Shown piece after piece: positions 8,643-18,010 of a stretch of DNA of 45,980 bases; within the stretch, counting starts at the first letter, position 1; each line of letters opens with the position of its first letter. The DNA is taken from NCBI GenBank assembly GCA_947447155.1, contig CANFIN010000012.1, positions 1 through 45,980 of the forward strand, read 5' to 3'. The notes under the pieces are model-generated. The model searched no databases. It was not told the DNA's origin and saw nothing but the letters and a program-made list of their open reading frames with translations. The position numbers and the translations under genes are program-made. This DNA is from Bacteroidota bacterium (GTDB lineage Bacteria > Bacteroidota > Bacteroidia > AKYH767-A > OLB10).

Positions 8643-9358
8643 TTTAAATTAACTTTTTCAGATAATATTTTATCAAATTTTATCAATAAGTCAGGGTCAT
8701 TTTTAATTCCTTTTTCAATTGCCCACAAGACTAAATCAAGTGAAGTTTGACAACCAATAATTTTATATATCTCAGAGCGATGAACACTGGTAGTACGATC
8801 TGATAAATGCAAAATTTCGGCAATGCTCTTATTCTTAAAACCATGAGCCATTAAAAAGACAATCTCGATATAGTTTTTATGATAGTGCAGTTTTTGATAA
8901 ACTTCATCCGCTTTCATCGACTTAAACATTTTAATACGGGAATGGACCAACTCACTATTTTGACGTGAATAGTATCGTTCACCGTTGAGCACTTTATTGA
9001 TTGCACGGGCTAATTCCATTTGATTAACTGACTTATCCAAATAGCCATCAACACCCATATTATAAGTTGTTAAAATGTAGTCCTCTTCCTTAAAATGCGT
9101 TAATACAATTATTCGAACATCTGGATAATGTTGCTTGATGCCTTTTATTAATTCAATTCCATTTTGAGGTTGTAAATCAATTTCAGTGACAACAATATCA
9201 ATTTTTAATTTCGATAATTTTTCGCAAGCCTCTATAAAAGTTGTTGCGTGATGCAATTCTACTCTTTGCCAAATATCCATAATAGCTGATGATGCACCTC
9301 GTCTATAAAAAGGGTGTGTATCGACTAATAAAATTGCAAAGGAAGAATTTTCAATCAT
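8639..9358 (-). CDS. NarL/FixJ-type response regulator (REC + LuxR HTH)
   Basis: LLVDTHPFYRRGA...VLTHF...DGYLDKS receiver motifs; C-terminal GFKNKSIAEILHLSDRTTSVHRSEIYKIIG HTH. Confidence 0.92.
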   Translation of the reverse strand: MIENSSFAILLVDTHPFYRRGASSAIMDIWQRVELHHATTFIEACEKLSKLKIDIVVTEIDLQPQNGIELIKGIKQHYPDVRIIVLTHFKEEDYILTTYNMGVDGYLDKSVNQMELARAINKVLNGERYYSRQNSELVHSRIKMFKSMKADEVYQKLHYHKNYIEIVFLMAHGFKNKSIAEILHLSDRTTSVHRSEIYKIIGCQTSLDLVLWAIEKGIKNDPDLLIKFDKILSEKVNLN

Positions 9359-9527
9359 TAATGCAATTTACAATTTGTTTTATGAAAATAAAAATATATT
9401 GTAAAATTGGAATGCCTTAAGTTAGATAATTTTAAACACCTTTAATTATTTAGTTTTCATAGGCAAAATAGCCCGATTATATTATAACAAATTGTTAATA
9501 ACGAAAAATAATAATTAACTAAAACAA

Positions 9528-9552
9528 AAAGGCCCGGAATATCCGAGCCTTT
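9528..9552 (-). terminator. hairpin terminator after gcvH
   Basis: AAAGGCTCGGATATTCCGGGCCTTT (minus strand). Confidence 0.75.
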
Positions 9553-9572
9553 AACCATATTTCTAACTTCGA

Positions 9573-9953
9573 TTATGCGCCTATCAAAGCACCGTACGCA
9601 GCAGCATCTAATAGTTCGTTTAAATGCGAAGGGTCTGAAATTTTTATCTTCACCATCCATCCTTCACCATAAGGATCTGAATTTACCAACTCTGGATTTC
9701 CTTCTAGCGCATCATTTAATTCAAGTACCTCACCAGTAACAGGCATGAACAAATCAGAAACTGTTTTAACGGCCTCTACAGTTCCGAATACAGCTTCTTT
9801 ATCCACAGTTTCTCCTATTGTTTCAATTTCAACGTAAACGATATCACCTAATTCGCTTTGTGCAAAATCGGTAATTCCAATAACAGCGATATCGCCATCA
9901 ACACGAACCCATTCGTGATCTTTTGTGTACTTTAATTCTGAAGGAATATTCAT
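9573..9953 (-). CDS. gcvH: glycine cleavage system H protein
   Basis: [34 protein letters not shown]...[11 protein letters not shown] lipoyl-Lys motif. Confidence 0.98.
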   Translation of the reverse strand: MNIPSELKYTKDHEWVRVDGDIAVIGITDFAQSELGDIVYVEIETIGETVDKEAVFGTVEAVKTVSDLFMPVTGEVLELNDALEGNPELVNSDPYGEGWMVKIKISDPSHLNELLDAAAYGALIGA

Positions 9954-9982
9954 AATGGTTTAATTTTTTACAAATTTAATTT

Positions 9983-12900
9983 TTATTGTGATAATGAGAA
10001 TCTGATTTCAATTCCTGTATTAATATTTGATGTAGGATAAGATGTCGATATAACAGGAGTATTTATAGTTTGTTCATAGAAGAAACGCATATTTAACTTA
10101 TCGCTAATCGCATAATCTGCAGCCGCTTTAATTGAATAAACATTTAATCCAGCTGTTGGTTGATTAACACCTTCCAGTAATCGTCTGATAATTGTTACAT
10201 TCTTACGAGCACTAAAATCAGCAGTTAAATTTAATCCATTACCCGATACTTTCTTAGAAAGATTAAATGGTAACTTAAACTTAGTCAATCGGTAGCCAAA
10301 CCCAAGTGTTATTTCTTTTCCTTTTACTTCAGTAATCTGAACGCCAGCATACGTTAACGATACATTTCTGTCACGTTTAAATTCTGCTCTTGTTTGAATA
10401 TTGTTTTTCCATGTTACATCAACCCCTAAGAATGGCGCAAATTGCTCGACCATAGAAATTTGTCCGAATTCTCTTGAAGGGATAAAGTTACCGCCGATAT
10501 CTTTAGCTGATGGATATTTACTATCCACATAATTCAAATTACGATTATAGCTATTAACATTAAATGTAGAGCGATAACTATGTGATAAACTTACATTATT
10601 AAATACTTTTTTAAATAACGGAAGCTTGCTCAATCCATCATAAGTAACTCTCCAGTTTGGCAATGGTATTTTTGAAAAAGGGCTCAACTTAACGTCATTA
10701 GCTGATTTACCTGTATAAGCAGAAATAAAGGCCAGCGTCAATACTTCTTGTTGCGTACCACTATATCCATCATTGTATATAATTCCGAAGGTATCTGGCG
10801 CTGCAAAGCCCACAGAGTTCGGATTAGTTGCAGCTAAGCGCTCCGAAATAATTTTGCGATTGATTGAAAACTGTTCGAACACAGCATTTGAATAAGTGGT
10901 AGGGTCATCTTTAGCAAATGCAGTATTTATGGAGATTGTAGAAATACTAAAGTTCCCTGTCTCAGTTACGCTTTGCGAATCAAATCGAGAACCATTCCAA
11001 CGGAAATATTCTGAATTGTTGCGTGTATACTGACGCGTTGCATTTAATTCAATCTTTAAACCATTAAATGGTTCAATAGAACTCCTTGCAGAAAAGTTTT
11101 CATTATAATTTCTTGCAAATGCATTATTCAAACTTGTATCGGCAGTTATCCATTTTCCATTTACAGCCTGAGGACGAATATCTTGTTGTGATCCAAATGC
11201 AAAGCCAAATCCCGGTGAATTATGATCGAGATCCTGACCTAACAATTGTGAATAATTAACATACCCCGGTAATACAGTACCGTTAGTTTCACTGTATGTA
11301 AATCCAACAGATTTTACACCCATTATCATACGACCTAAGAATCTAACGCCATCAGGAATTGCATTGGGCGCTTTAACCTTAGGTGCTTTCATTCCCGGTA
11401 TTGAATCCTTTGGATTTTTAGGTGGCTCCGTTTTTACTGCTGGCTTTTTAGGTGGTTTAGGTGAATTGATTTTCTTTAAGAATGGAACTTTATTGTACAA
11501 AGTAGTTAAGACGAAATTTCCATTTACCTGTTTTGTATTTGAGTTTTGTATTGTATTACCCGTTCGCGAATCAATACCAAAGGCCCCTGTTGTTGTATTT
11601 TGAATAAACTGACCAGATTGCCAATTATAGTTAAATCCATACTTAACATTTAATGAAACCCAATCGGTAAGAGGAAACTTATTTAATGGCACTTGATAGG
11701 AAACATTTCCAGCTTGCGTATATTGTTTATTTCTGCCAAGCAAATAATTCTTTCCAAATATATTACTCTTAATAGAATCTTTATCCTGTTGCGTATCAAT
11801 TCTACCTTCTGGTTCATCAATTACGCCATAATTATTTGCATTAAAATCAAATTTAATTGATTTAGTAATATCATATTTAAAATCATAAACACGACGAGTA
11901 TCAAAATTCTTATTAAAGAAGGTGTCCCTCACGATATCTGCATACCCAGTATTATTACGATATAACTTTTCTCCGTAAACGCGTTGTGCATCCATTCTAA
12001 AATTCATGCTTGTTGGAACAAGATTAATATTCAAATCTTTTACAAGTTTTAAATATTTTGAATTCAGGAATGTAGCTTTTGCAAATGGACTTATATACTT
12101 TGGAGTTGTATTAAAATTATATCCAATTGCTCCTCTATGCGTTTTTATTATATCATATTCAATAGTAATATCGCGATGCATAACTTCATCATAGCCGTAC
12201 GTCAAGTTGAAGTTTTCGATGTCATACACTTTTGCCTTTGCAGTTCCGCTTCTATTCTTTTTTACGTTAGTAAAGTTTATTCCTTTAGTTCTAGTATAAT
12301 CTTGTGAGCGTTTTTTAAATTCTTTTTTATCAGCAGTTGTTTGATTATTTTTTAAAGCATCTGCAAATGGCACATCTTGATCCAATGGATCGTATTGAGG
12401 GTTATTTACTACCGTACCGTAGTTCACATATAGCGGAATATCTAAATTTGCTTTCTCAGGCAAGAATTTACCTAAATATAAGGTAGATGTTGCATTGAAA
12501 GATGTTTCAGCACTTCTTCTACGTTCACTTACTTTTTGCTCGATACTTCCAAAGCCAACTGATTTATGCGTACCTGTTAGAGCAACATTTCCAATGTCTG
12601 CTAACTTGGTTGTTACACGGCCCGTTGCTGCCCATCCGCCTTTTTTATCAAAATCTGTCAGACGTAATTCATTCACCCATATCTCTGCACATTTTGGCGT
12701 ACCATCGTCACCGTTAGGATTAGCAGGGTCGCGTTTTGGATTACGGACACCAATCATAATTGTACGCACACTACTTAGTGAAGGATTTCCTTTAATAGAT
12801 AAAGCGTTTCTTCCATTCTCATCTATTTCAGAATAGATACTTGTAAGATTTATCGTTCCACCTGAATTATCTACTGCCGTATTTCGAGATAGTTTAAGAT

Positions 12901-15900
12901 TTACAAATTTGTCTAAATCTAAATCAATGTTATTTACATCTGGCCATATAGCATATTGGTCAGTTGATCCCCATGATGTTTTTTTCAAAGGCACTTCATA
13001 TTCATAATAATTCTCCGTGAAATCATTCCCCATCCTAATAAAAACAGTAAGGTCGTTATCTTTTAAATCATCGGAAACTCCAGATGATTCTGCATGGATA
13101 AACATTTTAAGTTTTTTATACGAACGTAAATCAAGACCTAAATTTTTAAAAGCTGCTCTTGCATCACCATCTTCCAGATCGCAAACTTTTAGAGATAACG
13201 ACTGCTCATTTAATCGTTGAAGAGTTGTAGATCCAATATTTGTTTCTTGCTGAATATCTGGCGGTAATACATAAGGTATTGGCGTTCTATTTCCATTTTC
13301 TTCAATACTTACAGAAGAAATATCAAACGTGCCATTATTCGGATCACCTGGAATTACTTCACCAGCACTATGCATATCATTTGCATACTTGCGCCATTCA
13401 CCACGCAAAAATTCAAGCTTTGCAAATCGTAATGTCATTGGCTCATTAAAACCAGACATAAAAGTTCTTATAAAACTAATCGTATTAAAACCTTCGATAT
13501 CTCCATACTTCGTAATATTTGGATTATTTCCTTGTACATCACGAATTGGAATTTTAAATTGATACCAAGTTATATCCGTGTTAGTAGAATTTGGCAACGA
13601 AACATTTCTAGTGATTTTGTCAACGATAAAATTCTTTCCAACTTCCAGATCACCTTGGTGAAGAGAAACATGGTATTCATAAAATTGTTCTGAGGCCTCT
13701 TGATTAAAATCCTTATTTACATCTTCTACATCAGGAATTGTAGTTGCTGAAGTTGAATACGATTCTGTACTTTGATTATCCGTTGGAGAATTACCGTCGG
13801 GATGACTATAATTTTTATATCGGTCTAGAATACTTTTTTGAGCATTATCATAATCAGTTCCTCTGTAATAATGATAGTTATCTGATGAAGGATCTGAAGC
13901 CGACTGTTGATATGCTGTTGGCGAAACATTAGCACTTAATGTACTTAAGTAGTCTTGAAAAACAGATGGCTCTAAAGAGTTCTTTACTCCATCCAAACCA
14001 ACATCCTGATATTGTCGTGCGTCAGGATTATTATCGAATGCATAAATAATCGGTGGTTGGGTGCGAGGAGTAAAACCCCAGACTGTTTTATTGGAAGCTG
14101 CGGTATCGCCTGTTGATGACAAACCATTTTCATATTCTAATTTACCATCCTTCAAAATATCTTCACTGATATTTCCAAGGTTAAAATATAAATCACCACC
14201 AGTTGTATTCTGACTATTGCTATTAAATGGATCCATCATCCAAAACTGAATGAATTCAATATTAGCCGCATCAAAATCGGTTGATTCGATACGACGCATA
14301 ATACCACCCCAACGGGATGAGGGGTCTAACAATTTACCATCAGCATCAACACCAGCTGAGTACGCTGACGGTAACACATCATAGTTATATGGTCCTCTTT
14401 CTGCTGGATAGAATGACATATTCATCACAGGAAGAATTACTGTCTGTCCTTGTGGAGCCTCTTTATTAGGAAATATTTCTTTCTCTGGAATCTGACGCAC
14501 TAAGTGATTAGAGATATCGTTGTTAGTAATGTGTGCGGGCGTTACACCACTTTGATTTCTATAAAACAATGGATCAATAATGTACCATGAAAATTTACTT
14601 CTGTTAAATCCATAGGTCGTAGAAACTGAATCTAATCTTGCTTCAGCAAAACGACTTTGAGGTGTAGACGCTAACGTCCATGCACCTACGTTAGTTTTTA
14701 GATCAATTGTTGTTTGACTTCCTTCAAAGTCATCGATATAAGCCGTTCCGTTTTTACCAATAGCTTTACTATTCCCCGGTATTAAGTCCGCAAACTCGCC
14801 GCTAACAGTAATTTGAGAGGGCGACTTGGTAGAAATTCCTGGAATCTTATCAATCATTTTTGTTAACCAACGCGATTCGCGTTTCCATGTTCCATCAACA
14901 CCCCAAATTGTATTTGCAATTGGTTCATCACCAAAATTTACTTTTTGAGTAATAGGCCTTTCATTCAAACGCATAATAGTACCGCCCACTACTAAATCTT
15001 TATTCACTACATAATCGAAGCGAGAACCAAATAAAGTTTTAGATTGAATACTAAACAATGAATTACTTTCAAGGGAAATATTAATTGCTTGTCCTGAATT
15101 TAAAATACTCTGATTAATGATTTTTACACGACCTAGGTTATAATCGACCGTATAATCGATATTTTCTGTAAGCGGAATTCCTCCAGCAGTTACTTTAACT
15201 GATCCTTCAGGAATGTTTAACTGATTTAAAGGAATATCAGATCCAAACTTACTAGAATAACTTCCTTTTAAACTAAATTTATTCTTTTCCGGAAATTGCA
15301 ACGCAATTGTTTTTGTTGAATCATACAATACATCGTATGCATAAATATCTGCATTGGTCTGACTAATAAACCTACTTCTCAAATACGAACTAAACGGTTC
15401 ACGTACAGGAAAAATTACACGTCCGCTGTTGCTGTTAATAGTTACGCCTTCAATAAAATCATATTCTCCATCCGGACGAGGATCGTTATTTACATTTAAC
15501 TTATCAAGGTTAAACAAACGATTCAATGCTTTAGCATAAACATTAGGTTCAGCAGGAGAAACAGGAATGTAGTTTAATCTATTTCCAATTGTATCTACAT
15601 AATATAAGACATTTAACTTGAAATCTTTTTTATCAATTTGAAAGCCGCCTAAAGCATAAATATTCTTCATCATCAAATCCCATAAAGGTAGCTTGGTATT
15701 TGTGATTCGTGCTTTTAGTAATTTCAGCATTAAAACCTTTGGAGGTTCAACTCCTGATGTTGTCAACTCGCCTACTCTGTACACTTGGCTTCCTACCGTA
15801 TACTCAAATGCTACTGCTAAAACTTCATTTGTATTTAATGCTTGATTTAAGGAGATATAACCTAATCGAGAATTAAATGTATATTCATTAGTATTTAACT

Positions 15901-17218
15901 TTCTTGCATTTTGCACTACCTCATAATCGCGAGATGCGGACAAATACGGAATAGAGGCCATCGTATTCTGTACCGAATTGATATCACGAATAGATGGATA
16001 ATTATTTAATATATCTTGATATAAAGTATTTGAAAGTGTATCCGAAGGATATGCATAACCTGTTCCTGGAATAGATGAATTATAAGGACTACTTTCTGCC
16101 AGGTCTGTAAAACCAACTATTGTTCTGGTATTATCTGTAGAGTTATTTTTATTTGTCACCCATACTTCTATACGGGTAATATTTGTATTGGAATTGATAA
16201 ATGGCAAATCCTTTAAAGCATTATCATAATTATCTTTAAAATAATTTGCTAGGAAATAATGTTTATTGGCTTCGTATTGATCTGCAGAAATATCGAAGTT
16301 GGTTGTTGTAGCTCCTCCCTTTACTTCAATATTCGAAGACTTCCCTTTTTGTTGAGTAAGGATAGACGTTACCGTTAGCTTTCCAAATTTCAATTGTGTT
16401 TTTAATCCAAATAAACTCTGGCTCCCTTGTATCAACTGAGTATTAAGTGGAAGACTAACATTACCTGCTTGAAGCTTTTGTATTATTTCATCTTCAAATC
16501 CTGTGTATTCTAATTTAATTTGATTTTCAAAATCGAAACTAGCTTCGGTATTATAATTAGTTGTTATTTTTAATTTCTCTCCGATATTACCAATCACATT
16601 CATTTGAATGCGTTCTTTGAAATCGAATGTTGTATTTTTTCGTTGGCGCTCTGGCAATGTTGGATTATCATAACGACTGATATTTAGTCCGAAGCTTAAT
16701 GCAGCAGAACCTTGAGGGCGAATATCAATTGTATTACCGCCGAATATACGGTTGAAAGCTTCACCACCTACATAGAGGCGAGGCGCAAAACCTTTTCTTT
16801 GTGTGACACTTTCTTCGTTTGCTTTCTTCTTCCAATAATCGCGAGTGCTTTGCTTAAATTGTGATTCTTTAAACTCTTCAAATGTCATGTAGCTAGGACT
16901 ACGGAAATTTTGACCACCGATTTTTTCAAAAATATCATACTCCCTATTTTCAGGGTTGTACTCAACAGTAGTTTTTATATTGGAAGGGTAATTTAAATAA
17001 AGCGGGCTCAAAGATGGTTGTGAACTATACGGATCTGAATAGCGATCACTAAATGGATAGCGAAGCATTATTGGAACATTATTAGTTGAACCAGTATCTC
17101 CAGGAAGCACAAAATAGTTTTCGTGAATTTCTGCGACCGCAGGACTATCCGAAAAAATTAGTGTAACTAATATTACCACCCCCAGCAAAACAGAAATATA
17201 AAACCGAATATTTTTCAA
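9983..17218 (-). CDS. sprA: SprA/Sov, T9SS outer-membrane translocon
   Basis: 2411 aa; SprA-like sequence including YVGGEAFNRIFGGNTIDIRPQGSAALSFGLNISRYDNP and AYIDDFEGSQ; next to gcvH and ruvA. Confidence 0.96.
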   Translation of the reverse strand: MKNIRFYISVLLGVVILVTLIFSDSPAVAEIHENYFVLPGDTGSTNNVPIMLRYPFSDRYSDPYSSQPSLSPLYLNYPSNIKTTVEYNPENREYDIFEKIGGQNFRSPSYMTFEEFKESQFKQSTRDYWKKKANEESVTQRKGFAPRLYVGGEAFNRIFGGNTIDIRPQGSAALSFGLNISRYDNPTLPERQRKNTTFDFKERIQMNVIGNIGEKLKITTNYNTEASFDFENQIKLEYTGFEDEIIQKLQAGNVSLPLNTQLIQGSQSLFGLKTQLKFGKLTVTSILTQQKGKSSNIEVKGGATTTNFDISADQYEANKHYFLANYFKDNYDNALKDLPFINSNTNITRIEVWVTNKNNSTDNTRTIVGFTDLAESSPYNSSIPGTGYAYPSDTLSNTLYQDILNNYPSIRDINSVQNTMASIPYLSASRDYEVVQNARKLNTNEYTFNSRLGYISLNQALNTNEVLAVAFEYTVGSQVYRVGELTTSGVEPPKVLMLKLLKARITNTKLPLWDLMMKNIYALGGFQIDKKDFKLNVLYYVDTIGNRLNYIPVSPAEPNVYAKALNRLFNLDKLNVNNDPRPDGEYDFIEGVTINSNSGRVIFPVREPFSSYLRSRFISQTNADIYAYDVLYDSTKTIALQFPEKNKFSLKGSYSSKFGSDIPLNQLNIPEGSVKVTAGGIPLTENIDYTVDYNLGRVKIINQSILNSGQAINISLESNSLFSIQSKTLFGSRFDYVVNKDLVVGGTIMRLNERPITQKVNFGDEPIANTIWGVDGTWKRESRWLTKMIDKIPGISTKSPSQITVSGEFADLIPGNSKAIGKNGTAYIDDFEGSQTTIDLKTNVGAWTLASTPQSRFAEARLDSVSTTYGFNRSKFSWYIIDPLFYRNQSGVTPAHITNNDISNHLVRQIPEKEIFPNKEAPQGQTVILPVMNMSFYPAERGPYNYDVLPSAYSAGVDADGKLLDPSSRWGGIMRRIESTDFDAANIEFIQFWMMDPFNSNSQNTTGGDLYFNLGNISEDILKDGKLEYENGLSSTGDTAASNKTVWGFTPRTQPPIIYAFDNNPDARQYQDVGLDGVKNSLEPSVFQDYLSTLSANVSPTAYQQSASDPSSDNYHYYRGTDYDNAQKSILDRYKNYSHPDGNSPTDNQSTESYSTSATTIPDVEDVNKDFNQEASEQFYEYHVSLHQGDLEVGKNFIVDKITRNVSLPNSTNTDITWYQFKIPIRDVQGNNPNITKYGDIEGFNTISFIRTFMSGFNEPMTLRFAKLEFLRGEWRKYANDMHSAGEVIPGDPNNGTFDISSVSIEENGNRTPIPYVLPPDIQQETNIGSTTLQRLNEQSLSLKVCDLEDGDARAAFKNLGLDLRSYKKLKMFIHAESSGVSDDLKDNDLTVFIRMGNDFTENYYEYEVPLKKTSWGSTDQYAIWPDVNNIDLDLDKFVNLKLSRNTAVDNSGGTINLTSIYSEIDENGRNALSIKGNPSLSSVRTIMIGVRNPKRDPANPNGDDGTPKCAEIWVNELRLTDFDKKGGWAATGRVTTKLADIGNVALTGTHKSVGFGSIEQKVSERRRSAETSFNATSTLYLGKFLPEKANLDIPLYVNYGTVVNNPQYDPLDQDVPFADALKNNQTTADKKEFKKRSQDYTRTKGINFTNVKKNRSGTAKAKVYDIENFNLTYGYDEVMHRDITIEYDIIKTHRGAIGYNFNTTPKYISPFAKATFLNSKYLKLVKDLNINLVPTSMNFRMDAQRVYGEKLYRNNTGYADIVRDTFFNKNFDTRRVYDFKYDITKSIKFDFNANNYGVIDEPEGRIDTQQDKDSIKSNIFGKNYLLGRNKQYTQAGNVSYQVPLNKFPLTDWVSLNVKYGFNYNWQSGQFIQNTTTGAFGIDSRTGNTIQNSNTKQVNGNFVLTTLYNKVPFLKKINSPKPPKKPAVKTEPPKNPKDSIPGMKAPKVKAPNAIPDGVRFLGRMIMGVKSVGFTYSETNGTVLPGYVNYSQLLGQDLDHNSPGFGFAFGSQQDIRPQAVNGKWITADTSLNNAFARNYNENFSARSSIEPFNGLKIELNATRQYTRNNSEYFRWNGSRFDSQSVTETGNFSISTISINTAFAKDDPTTYSNAVFEQFSINRKIISERLAATNPNSVGFAAPDTFGIIYNDGYSGTQQEVLTLAFISAYTGKSANDVKLSPFSKIPLPNWRVTYDGLSKLPLFKKVFNNVSLSHSYRSTFNVNSYNRNLNYVDSKYPSAKDIGGNFIPSREFGQISMVEQFAPFLGVDVTWKNNIQTRAEFKRDRNVSLTYAGVQITEVKGKEITLGFGYRLTKFKLPFNLSKKVSGNGLNLTADFSARKNVTIIRRLLEGVNQPTAGLNVYSIKAAADYAISDKLNMRFFYEQTINTPVISTSYPTSNINTGIEIRFSLSQ

Positions 17219-17332
17219 AACTATTTATTCTCAGATGTTAATTTTCCTTTAGGGCCCTAAGTTACTAAATTACCCAAAATACAGAGATAGAAAATCAATT
17301 CCAATCCCTGATTTTTTAATTTTTTAATATAG

Positions 17333-17920
17333 TTATAAATAATTAAGTGATGCTTTAATCAAATCCTCCACTTTTACATCACTTCCCAATTGTTTTTGAG
17401 CAGACATTAGTGCCTTTTCAGCGCTTGCCCTAGCAAATCCAAGAGTAAGAAGAGCTATTAACGCTTCTTCTCTGCTCGTATTGTGTAATGCAGATAAAAC
17501 AGTTGTAGTTCCAGGACTCATTTTATTTACTTTATCCTGCAGGTCGATAATAATTCTTTGGGCAGACTTTGCTCCTATGCCCTTTACTTTTTGCAAAGTA
17601 CCAGCATCACCTTTTGAAATTACAGACTTAAGTTGATCAGGGGCTAAACTTGATTGTATAATACGAGCTGTTGATGCGCCTACACCACTGACATTCAAGA
17701 GTTCACGAAACATCAATCGTTCGTCTTCATCAGCAAATCCAAATAAAATCTGGGCATCTTCTCGAACCACCTGATGAGCAAAAAGCTTAAACTGCTTTGC
17801 ATCTTTTATTGCAGTGTATGTATAAAGCGAAATCTGTAGCAAATAACCAACTCCATTACAGTCTATCGTAACATGGGTTGGGGTTAAGTTTTCAATTTTA
17901 CCGTTAAAATAATCGTACAT
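17333..17920 (-). CDS. ruvA: Holliday junction branch migration protein RuvA
   Basis: MYDYFNGKIENLTPTHVTIDCNGVGYLL; GVGASTARII, GIGAKSAQRIIIDL HhH motifs. Confidence 0.97.
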   Translation of the reverse strand: MYDYFNGKIENLTPTHVTIDCNGVGYLLQISLYTYTAIKDAKQFKLFAHQVVREDAQILFGFADEDERLMFRELLNVSGVGASTARIIQSSLAPDQLKSVISKGDAGTLQKVKGIGAKSAQRIIIDLQDKVNKMSPGTTTVLSALHNTSREEALIALLTLGFARASAEKALMSAQKQLGSDVKVEDLIKASLNYL

Positions 17921-17960
17921 AAAAACAAAAATAAGATTTTTTAGAGTGCAAAAATCAAAA

Positions 17961-17986
17961 AAAGGGACTGAATAATCAGCCCCTTT
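17961..17986 (-). terminator. hairpin terminator after maeB
   Basis: AAAGGGACTGAATAATCAGCCCCTTT. Confidence 0.65.
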
Positions 17987-18010
17987 ATGAATACAATTTT
18001 TAACTATTTA

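Noticed and set aside
11364-13932. Several plus-strand ORFs (79, 62, 113, 71, 67, 69, 77, 62 aa) inside the sprA region
   Set aside because: Antisense to a strongly supported 2411-aa gene, no recognisable domains
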